The notes: a model not told the origin generated them from the letters alone. Shown: positions 1-7,051, counted from the stretch's first letter. The stretch is 14,748 nucleotides of DNA from QHBQ01 sp038230695 (GCA_038230695.1 JBBRMT010000105.1:1-14748), one strand, 5' to 3'. Translations and numbers: made by a program.

Positions 1-2
1 AT

Positions 3-641
3 ACCAGCCTCAAGCCTAATCTGCTTGAGGAGACTTATGAAGCGCTTGATGCGCTTGATGCGCTCGAAGTTGAGAACGACATACCCCTTGAGCATAAGCT
101 GGAGAAGCTGGTTGACGAACTGGGCGACGTGCTGGGCCAGGTGGTGTACCAGGCACAGATTGGCGCAACCCATGGCGAGTTTACCCTCGACGATATAGCA
201 GCCGCGTTCAGCGCCAAGCTGGTGCGCCGCCATCCCCACGTCTTTGCCGCTACCGAGGTCAGCGGTCTGGATGAGGCGCTGAAGAACTGGGAGGAGATCA
301 AGAAAACCGAACGGGCTGCCGAGGGCGGCGATAAAACGACCGGTGCAGGTCTACGTAGCATCCCCGCCGCAATGCCCGCCCTGCACTACGCCCAGCAGGT
401 GCAAGGAAGGGTCAAGCGCAGTGGTTACGCCTGGCCGGAGCGCGAGGCGTTGCTGGCGGCCCTGGGGGATAAGCTAGCCGCGTTTGCACAAGCACGCGAC
501 AGCGCTGACAGCCTTACCCAAATGGGGGAACTGCTCTGGTGCGTTGTACTGCTGGCCCGATCATTCAACATCAACGCTGAGGAAGCATTGCGTGTTACCG
601 CTCGCCGCTTCGTTAACGATTATCAGGATTTATGCAATTAA
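3..641 (+). CDS. mazG: MazG-type nucleoside triphosphate pyrophosphohydrolase (5' end outside window)
   Basis: Partial gene: the open frame enters from the left edge and leaves 212 residues before TAA. MazG proteins hydrolyse (d)NTPs to NMP and pyrophosphate and are thought to clean up damaged nucleotides in the cytoplasm. The first visible domain (residues 1-105) holds the metal-binding pattern: E9, E10 and E13 of EETYE, then E39 and D42 of DELGD, followed by the family-typical GEFTLDD, RRHPHVF and NWEEIKK stretches. A second MazG-like domain (about 117-212) has the ALHYAQQVQGR and GYAWPE motifs but a degenerate metal site (QMGELL where ELGDLL is usual), as is common for one half of two-domain MazG. 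About 50 N-terminal residues are missing relative to the roughly 263-residue E. coli protein; a fused upstream domain cannot be excluded. The loop between the two acidic motifs is longer than usual because of a 9-bp repeat. Confidence 0.93.
   Translation, partial: TSLKPNLLEETYEALDALDALEVENDIPLEHKLEKLVDELGDVLGQVVYQAQIGATHGEFTLDDIAAAFSAKLVRRHPHVFAATEVSGLDEALKNWEEIKKTERAAEGGDKTTGAGLRSIPAAMPALHYAQQVQGRVKRSGYAWPEREALLAALGDKLAAFAQARDSADSLTQMGELLWCVVLLARSFNINAEEALRVTARRFVNDYQDLCN
42..68 (+). repeat. 9-bp tandem repeat inside mazG
   Basis: GCGCTTGAT occurs twice in direct succession and is followed by a third, diverged copy, GCGCTCGAA. It encodes Ala-Leu-Asp/Glu three times and extends the helix just after the EExxE metal motif without breaking the frame. 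Confidence 0.7.
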
Positions 642-662
642 CAGTAAAACGCTGACATTTTA

Positions 663-700
663 ATCACCGCCCCACCAGCACACCTGGCAAGGGCGGCGAT
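663..700 (+). terminator. Possible hairpin after mazG, weak terminator
   Basis: Arms ATCACCGCCC (663-672) and GGGCGGCGAT (691-700) pair with one mismatch around an 18-base loop, 22 bases after the mazG stop. Only a short T run (GATTTG) follows, so intrinsic termination is uncertain. Confidence 0.3.
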
Positions 701-735
701 TTGCTGCGCGTGGGAGCTTATATTGCCATAGAGAC

Positions 736-764
736 TTGGATGTTGAAGCGAAAGCTGCTATACT
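736..764 (+). promoter_or_regulatory. Promoter of the small HTH gene (extended -10)
   Basis: TTGGAT (736-741) and TATACT (759-764) are separated by 17 bases. The -10 is preceded by TGC, making an extended -10. The predicted transcription start is near 771, which gives a leader of about 58 bases to the TTG at 829. This placement argues against using the in-frame TTG at 736, which lies inside the promoter. Confidence 0.55.
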
Positions 765-828
765 GCCTGTTACAACCGTAGGTTATGACCTTGCGAAATC
801 AGCGCAGGGCATTAGAGAGGAGAACCAG

Positions 829-1050
829 TTGGATAAGGATACGGGCGCGAAGGCGGAGGCGAGCGACTACATCAGCATTGCCCAGGCTAGCGCCGAGTTT
901 GAAATGAACAAATCCCTGATCCGCACAGCAATCAAGCGTGGCGAGGTGCATAGTGTGCAGCACCCTTGGGGAGCGCGGGTGCTGCGTAGCGAGATCGCAA
1001 AGCTGAAGGTCGAGCATGAGCGTATCGAGCATGAGCGCACTGGCCGCTAA
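829..1050 (+). CDS. Small excisionase/MerR-like helix-turn-helix protein
   Basis: A 73-residue protein. The start chosen is TTG at 829 because the purine-rich ribosome site AGAGAGGAG (813-821) sits 7 bases upstream and a good promoter lies at 736-764; the alternative in-frame TTG at 736 has neither. Residues 14-60 (YISIAQASAEF, then IRTAIKRGE, then VLRSEIAKLK) follow the winged-helix pattern of excisionase-like or MerR-superfamily DNA-binding domains: a first helix, a recognition helix ending in IKRGE, and a wing before a final helix. No ligand, dimer-coil or catalytic region remains, so it is a minimal DNA-binding protein. The last residues are a short charged tail containing EHERIEHER. It runs convergently into the lipoprotein gene with an 18-bp gap. 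No integrase is nearby, so a phage excisionase role is not supported; a small regulator is likelier. Confidence 0.7.
   Translation: MDKDTGAKAEASDYISIAQASAEFEMNKSLIRTAIKRGEVHSVQHPWGARVLRSEIAKLKVEHERIEHERTGR
1011..1037 (+). repeat. 15-bp period tandem duplication in the HTH gene tail
   Basis: CGAGCATGAGCG occurs at 1011-1022 and again at 1026-1037. It encodes the repeated Glu-His-Glu-Arg at the C-terminus. Confidence 0.7.
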
Positions 1051-1068
1051 TCGCCATGGTCGTGCCAG

Positions 1069-1959
1069 TTAGTGGGCTGCTGCGCCGTTGACGCAGAGTA
1101 CCAGCTTGCCCTTCATATCGGTGTGATACTCGTAATCAGCGTTATTGACGGTGAGGGTGATGAGGTAGCCGGGGGTGATCACCTCAAGGACTACGCCCTT
1201 GCTGCAGCCCAGCCCGCTGTCGCGCCACTGAGTTGCCGCGCTTGATTTAACGTTGATGCTGGCTTGGCTTACTGCCAGGCGGGCAGCCAGATCCTGCTTG
1301 GCGGCCTCAGTGATCTGATCCTGCGTCATGCTGCCTCCAGTAGCGCCTGCGCTCGGCGTTGTGATACCGCCAGGGCTAGCAATCGGCGTACCTGTTGTTG
1401 TGGCTGCCCCAGCGCCTGCGCCAGCCCCACTGCCCGCACCGGCAGCCGCGCCCCCGCCGCTGCCGGTACTGCCCGTGCCGTTGGTGCAGGGCCGCACGAT
1501 ACTGGCATCCTGATTGGTGTGATACTCGAAGAGATTATTCTTGATCTTGAGGATGATGGTATAGCCAGGGATGTTCAGCTTTGCTATCCCCATCTGGGCG
1601 GGGCAGACCAGGCCGTTTTCGGTCCAAACCGTGCTGGTAACAGACACGACGCTAACCTGATCGGCGGGGATGCCAACCATCTTACCCAGGTGATCCTTAG
1701 CCGCCGCCACTGCCACTTCTGCATCGGGCGGATAGTTGGGGGTGGCGGTTGGCGCTGCGCCGGTGACGGTGGCTGCGGCCTGCAAGTTAGTTGGCGTGCT
1801 GGTAGTGAGCGCCATCGCGGTGTCGCTCGGCTGCGCCTGGGCGGCATTCGGCGTGCCGGTCGGCTGCGGATTGCTGGCGGTATCCGTGCCGCACGCCGCC
1901 AGCGTGATTAGCAGCAAGCCGAATGCTGCGACGATGATCATCGCTCGTGGTCTGGTCAT
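1069..1959 (-). CDS. Lipoprotein with internally duplicated two-cysteine domain
   Basis: A 296-residue secreted lipoprotein of unknown function. The N-terminus is a lipoprotein signal peptide: basic start, hydrophobic core of about residues 7-20, and lipobox LAAC with the lipidated cysteine at 23. A Thr/Pro/Ala-rich spacer follows to about residue 78. Two related domains then appear. Domain 1 is about 81-158 and domain 2 about 213-291; both start with an AAK..L helix and share GL.C, PGY.I.L, N...EYHT and a final cysteine. The cysteines fall at equivalent places (C119/C158 and C252/C289), suggesting one disulfide per domain. The domains are joined by a Gly/Ala/Ser/Thr-rich linker (160-208). 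The ATG is backed by an AGGAG ribosome site. No catalytic motif is recognised; a surface binding or adaptor role is a guess. Confidence 0.85.
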   Translation of the reverse strand: MTRPRAMIIVAAFGLLLITLAACGTDTASNPQPTGTPNAAQAQPSDTAMALTTSTPTNLQAAATVTGAAPTATPNYPPDAEVAVAAAKDHLGKMVGIPADQVSVVSVTSTVWTENGLVCPAQMGIAKLNIPGYTIILKIKNNLFEYHTNQDASIVRPCTNGTGSTGSGGGAAAGAGSGAGAGAGAATTTGTPIASPGGITTPSAGATGGSMTQDQITEAAKQDLAARLAVSQASINVKSSAATQWRDSGLGCSKGVVLEVITPGYLITLTVNNADYEYHTDMKGKLVLCVNGAAAH

Positions 1960-2029
1960 GGCTTCTCCTTCGGTTTTATCCCCAACCGCTTAGGCGAACA
2001 TTAAAATCAGCATTGCTGGGGTTGCTTCA

Positions 2030-2049
2030 GGGTGGGCAGCCGCCCGCCC
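2030..2049. other. GC-rich hairpin upstream of the lipoprotein gene
   Basis: GGGTGGGC (2030-2037) and GCCCGCCC (2042-2049) pair, with one G-T wobble, around a 4-base loop. It lies about 70 bases upstream of the lipoprotein start, in the 225-bp gap before the GH15 gene. No T tract follows on either strand, so it is not a typical terminator. No convincing promoter was found in this gap. Confidence 0.35.
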
Positions 2050-2184
2050 CTAAGATTTTGGCATTAGAGTTCAACAGATATAACGCTGTGCAGTTACAAT
2101 AAGTTGCGATGCTTGCCTGAGCCAGTACAAGCCCCCCATTAGATTGTTGCAGGATTGTGTTCTTACCAATCTTCTATCTGCGAT

Positions 2185-4206
2185 TTACAATTCAGGCTGC
2201 ATCATGGGTACGTGCTTGGTGGTAGGGGGATGCACTAGCTGGGCGTATTTTTGGGCGTATTCGAGGGTGGCGGCGGCAAAGGTGCCATGCGTCCAGGTGA
2301 GCGGCGCAACCGACATTGGTTCGCCAGTGTAGGGGTTGACTTGCTCGGCCATCACTCCGCTGGGTGCGGCATATTTCGCCGCCCACTCCAGCAGTTCGCG
2401 GGCGGGCATCAGGTCGGTGAGGCGGCGGGCGCGGGCGATGTGCCACTGGGCCAGCCACAGGGTGCAGATAAACCAGGGGTTGCCCGGCACATTGGCAATA
2501 TCCTGGCTAACCTGGTGAAAGTAATCGTTCTCGTAACGGGCGATGCCGCCCACCGGAGTTTTGCTCCACAGCCGCCGGCGCACCGTCTCCATGGTGCTGA
2601 CCACGCGAGGGTCGTCGGCGGGCAACATTCCAAAGTAGAACAGCCCGTATAGGCTGCTGTCAATCGCCAGGTCGGGTTGCAACTCGCCTCGCGTATCTAC
2701 ACACAATCCGCGGCGGAAGCGATTGGCCTCGGCATCCCATAGGTGAGTGAGCGCGGCGGCCTTGATCTCAGCGGCAGCAGCAGCGTAGCGAATAGCCGTG
2801 GTTTGTTCGCCAAACACCTCGGCAAAGTTGGCGGCGGCGGTCAACCCTGCCCACACAGCGGCGGTGGTAAAGCTCCAGATGCCGCGCCGCTCTTCCCAGA
2901 GGTCGTAACAGGCTTCGGGCAGGCCGGTGCGCGGCTCACGATACTCAGCCATAAAGTCTGCGGCCCGCTTGATCAGCTTGCTGTAGAGCGGGGTAATGAA
3001 CTCAAGGTCAGTAAACTGCTGATAGTGCCGCCACAGCGCGTGTATCACCAAAGCGGTTTCATCTTCCTGAATCGGCAACTGTTGTTCGCCGCCGCGCCCT
3101 ACCCAGGGATGCCAGCTAGAGCCAAACGCGCCATCAGGGGTGTACTTGTGCAGCAGATAGCCATCCTCGGTTATCGTCTCGGCGCAGAAATTGAAGAAGC
3201 GACGGGCCAGGTCGGCCATGCCTGCGCTGTCGAGTGCGTAGGCGATAAGCGCACCGTCGCGGGGCCAGACGTAGCTATAGGTGTCGCGATTGAAGTTCAT
3301 GTTGTCGCTATCGTTAGCAGCCAGGATCGCGCCGCGATTGTCAATCTGGGTGCGTAGCACCAGCAGGCTGCGGCGATAGAGGTTGGTAAGGCGGGCAGGC
3401 AGATCGCTATGGCTGAGAATCTGCTCCTGCTCGGCGCGTCGCGCCCAGCGCCGCCAGTAGGCGGTGGTGCGTTCCAGCAACCGCCCAGGGCCGACGCTAC
3501 GAGCAATTTGATCCAGACGTTTGACCTCGCTGTAGCTCTTGCCCGCCGCCACCCAGTGGTAGATGGTGGCAGTGCCAGCATCGGGCAGCAGCGTATACAT
3601 CCCCACTGTGCAATCAACCGACCCCTGCGCGATGGGGTTGCCGCTTAGTTCCCCGTCCTCGGCATCGCGCCATGTACCCTCCGCGCCATGCGTCTTCTGC
3701 CCACAGGCATAGGCGCTGAGGCCCACCTCGCCACCCACCTGCCCGTTGAGCAAAAAGTATCGCTGCCCGCGATAGGCGAGTATCGCCTTCAGCTTGGGCT
3801 GATAGTACACGGTGTCGCCGATGTCGGAGCTATACAGATTGACCGCATAGTGGAAGAAAAAGCGTAGATGGCGCACCGCCTGGCGATGATTGACAACATT
3901 GATCTGGCGGATGAACAGGTCATGCTCAAAGTCCACCGTATCGCTAATCGCCAACGCCAGACCAAGACGATCATTAGCCAGCGTTACTTGCGTTACCAGC
4001 GTGTCGTGGGCGTAGTTGGCGACCCGCGACCATGAAGGGTCGTCAAGCCAGAGGAAGTCGCCATCCACCCACAGCCCGGTGCGGCAGGGATCGCCGAGGG
4101 TATGATTCTCCTGTCCAACATAGGGGTAGTAAATATCGCGGATGTTGTAATTCGCGTCGAAGTTAATCAGCAGGTTGCCGTTGCCAATGGGTAGATCACG
4201 AGGCAC
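2185..4206 (-). CDS. GH15 family glycoside hydrolase (glucoamylase/trehalase type)
   Basis: 673 residues with no signal peptide, so probably cytoplasmic. GH15 enzymes are inverting alpha-glucosidases that release glucose from alpha-glucans, maltooligosaccharides or trehalose. The N-terminal part (about 1-260) fits the beta-sandwich domain of prokaryotic GH15 members, opening with PIGNGNLLINFD and YYPYVGQENHT. The rest fits the (alpha/alpha)6 barrel: YVWPRDGA at 312-319, EDETALV at 381-387, DLWEER at 435-440 (general acid Glu, 438 or 439) and AEQVNPYTGEP at 620-630 with the likely catalytic base E621, then LTWTHGTF. Both catalytic acids are therefore present. The start is GTG at 4204-4206, with AAGGAG eight bases upstream. 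No other starch or trehalose gene is in view, so the substrate cannot be assigned. It diverges from the DUF167 gene. Confidence 0.92.
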   Translation of the reverse strand: MPRDLPIGNGNLLINFDANYNIRDIYYPYVGQENHTLGDPCRTGLWVDGDFLWLDDPSWSRVANYAHDTLVTQVTLANDRLGLALAISDTVDFEHDLFIRQINVVNHRQAVRHLRFFFHYAVNLYSSDIGDTVYYQPKLKAILAYRGQRYFLLNGQVGGEVGLSAYACGQKTHGAEGTWRDAEDGELSGNPIAQGSVDCTVGMYTLLPDAGTATIYHWVAAGKSYSEVKRLDQIARSVGPGRLLERTTAYWRRWARRAEQEQILSHSDLPARLTNLYRRSLLVLRTQIDNRGAILAANDSDNMNFNRDTYSYVWPRDGALIAYALDSAGMADLARRFFNFCAETITEDGYLLHKYTPDGAFGSSWHPWVGRGGEQQLPIQEDETALVIHALWRHYQQFTDLEFITPLYSKLIKRAADFMAEYREPRTGLPEACYDLWEERRGIWSFTTAAVWAGLTAAANFAEVFGEQTTAIRYAAAAAEIKAAALTHLWDAEANRFRRGLCVDTRGELQPDLAIDSSLYGLFYFGMLPADDPRVVSTMETVRRRLWSKTPVGGIARYENDYFHQVSQDIANVPGNPWFICTLWLAQWHIARARRLTDLMPARELLEWAAKYAAPSGVMAEQVNPYTGEPMSVAPLTWTHGTFAAATLEYAQKYAQLVHPPTTKHVPMMQPEL

Positions 4207-4253
4207 GCAGTTTCTCCTTGTTCAAGTGGTTGGCACGGCGCTGTGCATCGTGT

Positions 4254-4262
4254 ATTTTACCA
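4254..4262 (-). promoter_or_regulatory. Extended -10 promoter of the GH15 gene
   Basis: On the minus strand TGG precedes TAAAAT (4254-4259), giving an extended -10 with no good -35. The predicted start near 4247 leaves a leader of about 40 bases containing the AAGGAG ribosome site. Confidence 0.5.
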
Positions 4263-4289
4263 TAATCGGAGGCCTATTACCGAGTGGTA

Positions 4290-4298
4290 TGCTATAAT
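4290..4298 (+). promoter_or_regulatory. Consensus extended -10 directly before the DUF167 gene
   Basis: TGC plus TATAAT (4293-4298) is a perfect extended -10; no recognisable -35 lies 16-18 bases upstream. The expected transcription start (about 4305) coincides with the ATG at 4306, predicting a leaderless transcript. Confidence 0.6.
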
Positions 4299-4305
4299 CA
4301 CCTTT

Positions 4306-4620
4306 ATGGGCAAGGATTATGCCGCCTGGGGGTTGGCGGCCACCGACACGGGCATTGCGCTGCGGGTGCGGGTCCAACCCCGCGCCAGCCGCAACGCGGT
4401 GCTAGGCCCGCACGACGGTGCGACGCGCATCACCCTCATCGCACCGCCGGTAGAGGGTGCAGCCAACGCCGCTCTGCTCATCTACCTTGCCGCAATGTTT
4501 GGCGTGAGCAAGCGCCGCGTCACCCTGGTGAGCGGCCAGGCTTCCCGCACCAAGCTGATGCGGGTTGATGGTATTGGTATTGACCAAGCTCTGGATGTGT
4601 TGCAGGCCAGCCTAAAGTAG
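4306..4620 (+). CDS. DUF167/YggU family protein
   Basis: 104 residues, the usual size of this small conserved family of unknown function. Family hallmarks are clear: RVRVQPRASRN (20-30), the PPVEGAANAALL stretch (48-59), a following helix, and VSGQASRTK (75-83). The ATG at 4306 is preferred over an in-frame GTG at 4243 because family members begin shortly before the RVQPRAS strand, and because a consensus extended -10 lies between the two candidates. No Shine-Dalgarno sequence precedes the ATG; the GGAGG at 4268-4272 is too far away. The gene is divergent from the GH15 gene, and the restriction gene follows after 50 bases with its own promoter, so it is probably a single-gene unit. Confidence 0.9.
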   Translation: MGKDYAAWGLAATDTGIALRVRVQPRASRNAVLGPHDGATRITLIAPPVEGAANAALLIYLAAMFGVSKRRVTLVSGQASRTKLMRVDGIGIDQALDVLQASLK

Positions 4621-4627
4621 CCCCGTG

Positions 4628-4636
4628 TGATATAAT
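4628..4636 (+). promoter_or_regulatory. Promoter of the restriction-modification operon
   Basis: TGA plus TATAAT (4631-4636) is a perfect extended -10 eight bases after the DUF167 stop. No convincing -35 is present. The predicted start near 4643 gives a leader of about 28 bases with AGGAG at 4659-4663, seven bases before the ATG. Confidence 0.6.
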
Positions 4637-4670
4637 ACCTCATCTATTGCTAGCAAACAGGAGCCAAACA

Positions 4671-5813
4671 ATGCCAGCGCCTATTCTCATAGAAGGTATG
4701 AGTTTGTTCGGTCTCGAACACTCCAACCGCGACTTTCGCGATCCCGCAAATTGGAAGAAGAACATATTTAATAATGCCTTCCCTGTCTCACTGGCTGCGT
4801 GGATGGGCGAGCAGAGCATGGATGGTGTATACCTGAAGCTGGACAGCGAGCTACACGTTGTAAAAGATAAGATTAGCATGGAAGCGCTGTTCGGACTGAG
4901 ACAATTGTCGCCCAACCTTCACTACGAATTTGAGGTTGCCTATACAGATTATGTTTCTCTTCTAGCGCATCGTTTGCCCCGTATAGATCTCGTTACTTTT
5001 GATACCGCAACAAAGCGACCGATGCGTGGGCTGGAGATTAAGCTCACTGCTTTGCCTGACAGCACCACCGCGCATTTGCCAAAGGCCCAGCATGGATGCG
5101 AGATCGTTGTGCGACCTGATAGCATTGTGTATATAGCCCTGAGCATTGCAGCTGCCTATGTGAATGAGCAAGACCAGCTCCGCAGCTTGCTTGAGCCAGT
5201 CTGCAGCTCGATCATTGACTGGAAATCGGAAGCTCACGTGCTAAAGTATTTGCCCGATATGGTGGCTGCACTTAACCAGGTAATGTTGAACAAGCTCGAT
5301 GACCAACATCCACTGGTGCTGCAACCAATATGGCGTACCATCGGGCAGAAGCTAATACTAGATGATCAATGTTTTGATGTTTTTGTCTGGAGCAATTATG
5401 CCTTCACCCGGCTATTTATGACGAACACTGCTTCCGCAACTGATATCGGTCGCCCGACGCGCACAATAATCTGGCTTATAAAAATGCTCCATGATTTTGC
5501 TTGCGTTGGTAGGTTCAATGCAAAATACATAACTAATGAGCTAACCTATGGCAAGCGTAACGATAAAGCCTTCTCTATCACGGGTATTCTCACCCAGCCG
5601 CTGATGGCTTGCGTGGAGTTGAGTATCCCACGGGTTAGAAAGGAAGTTGTACGCGATATAATCCTGGGCGGCGGGCAGGATCATCTGCAACCAGAACGCC
5701 GCTTGGATGCCGCGATACTTACCACCTCTGGGCTACTTCCTCAGCACATATTCACCCCTGGCACAATGGAGCTTCCTACTGTACTTGACGAACCTTTGGA
5801 GGCTGCTGAATGA
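4671..5813 (+). CDS. HindVP-family type II restriction endonuclease
   Basis: 380 residues. The N-terminal SLFGLEHSNRDF (11-22) and the later RGLEIKLTALPD and EIVVRPDSIVYIALS stretches match my recollection of the HindVP restriction endonuclease family, whose prototype cuts GRCGYC. A PD-(D/E)XK-type nuclease core is visible: R104-I-D106, then E122-I-K124 in LEIK. The ATG at 4671 is chosen over the in-frame TTG at 4647 because AGGAG lies seven bases before the ATG. The stop overlaps the methyltransferase start in an ATGA, so the two are translationally coupled. Base composition is lower in GC than in neighbouring genes (5341-5400 is 37% and 5461-5520 is 38% GC, against 65% at 11461-11520), which points to horizontal acquisition. 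The catalytic residues and frame are intact. Exact specificity is inferred, not seen. Confidence 0.82.
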   Translation: MPAPILIEGMSLFGLEHSNRDFRDPANWKKNIFNNAFPVSLAAWMGEQSMDGVYLKLDSELHVVKDKISMEALFGLRQLSPNLHYEFEVAYTDYVSLLAHRLPRIDLVTFDTATKRPMRGLEIKLTALPDSTTAHLPKAQHGCEIVVRPDSIVYIALSIAAAYVNEQDQLRSLLEPVCSSIIDWKSEAHVLKYLPDMVAALNQVMLNKLDDQHPLVLQPIWRTIGQKLILDDQCFDVFVWSNYAFTRLFMTNTASATDIGRPTRTIIWLIKMLHDFACVGRFNAKYITNELTYGKRNDKAFSITGILTQPLMACVELSIPRVRKEVVRDIILGGGQDHLQPERRLDAAILTTSGLLPQHIFTPGTMELPTVLDEPLEAAE

Positions 5814-6793
5814 AAGCCATAGACCTGTTTTGTGGCGCGGGTGGGCTTTCACTCGGTTTTCAACAAGCCGGGTATGAAATAGTAGCCGCCTTCGACAATT
5901 GGCGGCCCGCTCTGGCTGTCTATCAGCGAAACTTTACCGGCCATCCTGCCATTTGCTATGACCTTGCCGCCGCTTGTGAAGATGTGGAGATATTCACTAA
6001 TTATAGTGCGGATATGGTCATCGGCGGCCCACCTTGCCAGGATTTCTCAAGCGCGGGCAAGCGGGACGAGAACCAGGGTCGCGCCGACCTTACACGCTCG
6101 TTTGCCTCGATAGTGACGAAGCTGAAGCCTAATTGGATGGTAATGGAGAACGTCGAGCGTGCCGAAAGCAGCAAAGCGTTTGCTGACGCAAAAGCCCTGC
6201 TCAAAGACGCAGGCTATGGCCTTACCGAGATTGTGCTTGACGCAAGTTTGTGTGGAGTACCACAGCTACGTAAGCGTCTGTTTCTAATTGCTGAACAGGG
6301 CGGGCGCGATGATGCCTTGGAGTTCTACCTGGAGAAAAACCTTGCCAAGCGTCCGATGACATTGCGCGATTATTTCGGTGAAAGGTTGGCGATAGACCAC
6401 TACTACCGGCACCCGCGTAGCTATGCGCGGCGAGGAGTTTTCTCGATTGATGAGCCTAGTCCTACTATTCGGGGAGTTAATCGTCCCGTACCCCCCTCAT
6501 ATCAGCCTCATTCGGGCGATACTGCGCCGCCAGGCCCGGAACTGCGTCCACTAACTACTAAAGAGCGAAGTATGATCCAAACATTTCCCGATAGCTTCAT
6601 CTGGTCAGGCACCAAAGCAGATATGGAGCAGCTAATCGGCAACGCTGTGCCAGTTAAACTTGCTGAGTACGTAGCGCGGTGCATTGAGGAGTACGTGGAG
6701 AGCAAGTCTGTGCCAGAGCCTATTGATATTGCCTGGAATTATTTCCAGAGCAGCCTAGCGTTGGAGCTTGCTGGCGAACTGCGTCAACGTTGA
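5810..6793 (+). CDS. DNA (cytosine-5-)-methyltransferase of the type II R-M system
   Basis: 327 residues. Transfers a methyl group from S-adenosylmethionine to C5 of cytosine and protects the host from the adjacent nuclease. The canonical motifs occur in order: motif I DLFCGAGG (5-12), motif IV GGPPCQ (72-77, catalytic C76), motif VI ENVE (113-116), motif VIII QLRKR (152-156), a motif IX-like EPSPTIRG (215-222) and motif X GNAVP (277-281). The target-recognition segment between VIII and IX is only about 50 residues. The start overlaps the nuclease stop by four bases (ATGA) and has a strong GGAGG (5798-5802) seven bases upstream, stronger than the nuclease's own site, which would favour methylase output. 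No controller protein or Vsr-type repair gene is next to it. The gene is intact, so the system is probably active. Confidence 0.95.
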   Translation: MKAIDLFCGAGGLSLGFQQAGYEIVAAFDNWRPALAVYQRNFTGHPAICYDLAAACEDVEIFTNYSADMVIGGPPCQDFSSAGKRDENQGRADLTRSFASIVTKLKPNWMVMENVERAESSKAFADAKALLKDAGYGLTEIVLDASLCGVPQLRKRLFLIAEQGGRDDALEFYLEKNLAKRPMTLRDYFGERLAIDHYYRHPRSYARRGVFSIDEPSPTIRGVNRPVPPSYQPHSGDTAPPGPELRPLTTKERSMIQTFPDSFIWSGTKADMEQLIGNAVPVKLAEYVARCIEEYVESKSVPEPIDIAWNYFQSSLALELAGELRQR

Positions 6794-6839
6794 ACCACGC
6801 CATCCCCCTATAACGGCGGGCTGCTACAGTTTGATGGGC

Positions 6840-6868
6840 AAAAGAAAACCGACCTTACCTGGTCGGTT
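6840..6868 (-). terminator. Intrinsic terminator after tRNA-Asn
   Basis: Perfect 8-bp stem AACCGACC/GGTCGGTT (6847-6854 and 6861-6868) with a 6-base loop. On the minus strand the stem runs into TTTTCTTTT. It ends the tRNA transcript and may also stop readthrough from the kinase gene. Confidence 0.85.
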
Positions 6869-6874
6869 CGGATC

Positions 6875-6949
6875 TGGCTCCTCGAGAAGGATTCGAACCT
6901 TCAACCTTGCGGTTAACAGCCGCCTGCTCTGCCGTTGAGCTATCGAGGA
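6875..6949 (-). tRNA. tRNA-Asn (anticodon GTT)
   Basis: On the minus strand the acceptor arms TCCTCGA and TCGAGGA (6943-6949 and 6879-6885) pair perfectly. The anticodon stem GCGG/CCGC encloses the loop CTGTTAA with anticodon GTT. The T arm contains GGTTCGAATCC. The discriminator base is G, as expected for asparagine, and CCA is encoded (6875-6877). With CCA the gene is 75 bases. Confidence 0.97.
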
Positions 6950-6971
6950 ATAAGGGTTGCTTGCGTGCTGA

Positions 6972-7000
6972 ATTATACAATATCCACCTTATGCTGTCAA
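6972..7000 (-). promoter_or_regulatory. Consensus sigma-70 promoter of tRNA-Asn
   Basis: On the minus strand TTGACA (6995-7000) and TATAAT (6972-6977) are 17 bases apart: a perfect consensus promoter. The predicted start near 6965 gives a 5' leader of about 16 bases to be trimmed by RNase P. Confidence 0.85.
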
Positions 7001-7051
7001 GGCTGGCGCAGGCGTGCAAATTCGCCTACCGAAAGATGGGGGTTCAGCAAG

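Noticed and set aside
1264..1911. A 215-codon open frame on the plus strand opposite the lipoprotein gene
   Set aside because: It lies wholly antisense to a gene with a clear signal peptide, duplicated domain and ribosome site. Its composition (Arg/Ala/Gly/Cys-rich) is a by-product of the GC-rich linker.
2743..3357. A 204-codon open frame on the plus strand opposite the GH15 gene
   Set aside because: No recognisable motif, no ribosome site, and fully antisense to a well-conserved enzyme gene.
4711..4730. Possible attachment-site repeat of the tRNA-Asn 3' end near the start of the R-M island
   Set aside because: The similarity (TCGAAC-like bases) is short and interrupted, falls inside the nuclease coding region, and no integrase is present.
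6784..6793. Perfect 10-bp palindrome TCAACGTTGA covering the methyltransferase stop codon
   Set aside because: It is short, has no loop or T tract and is isolated; most likely chance.
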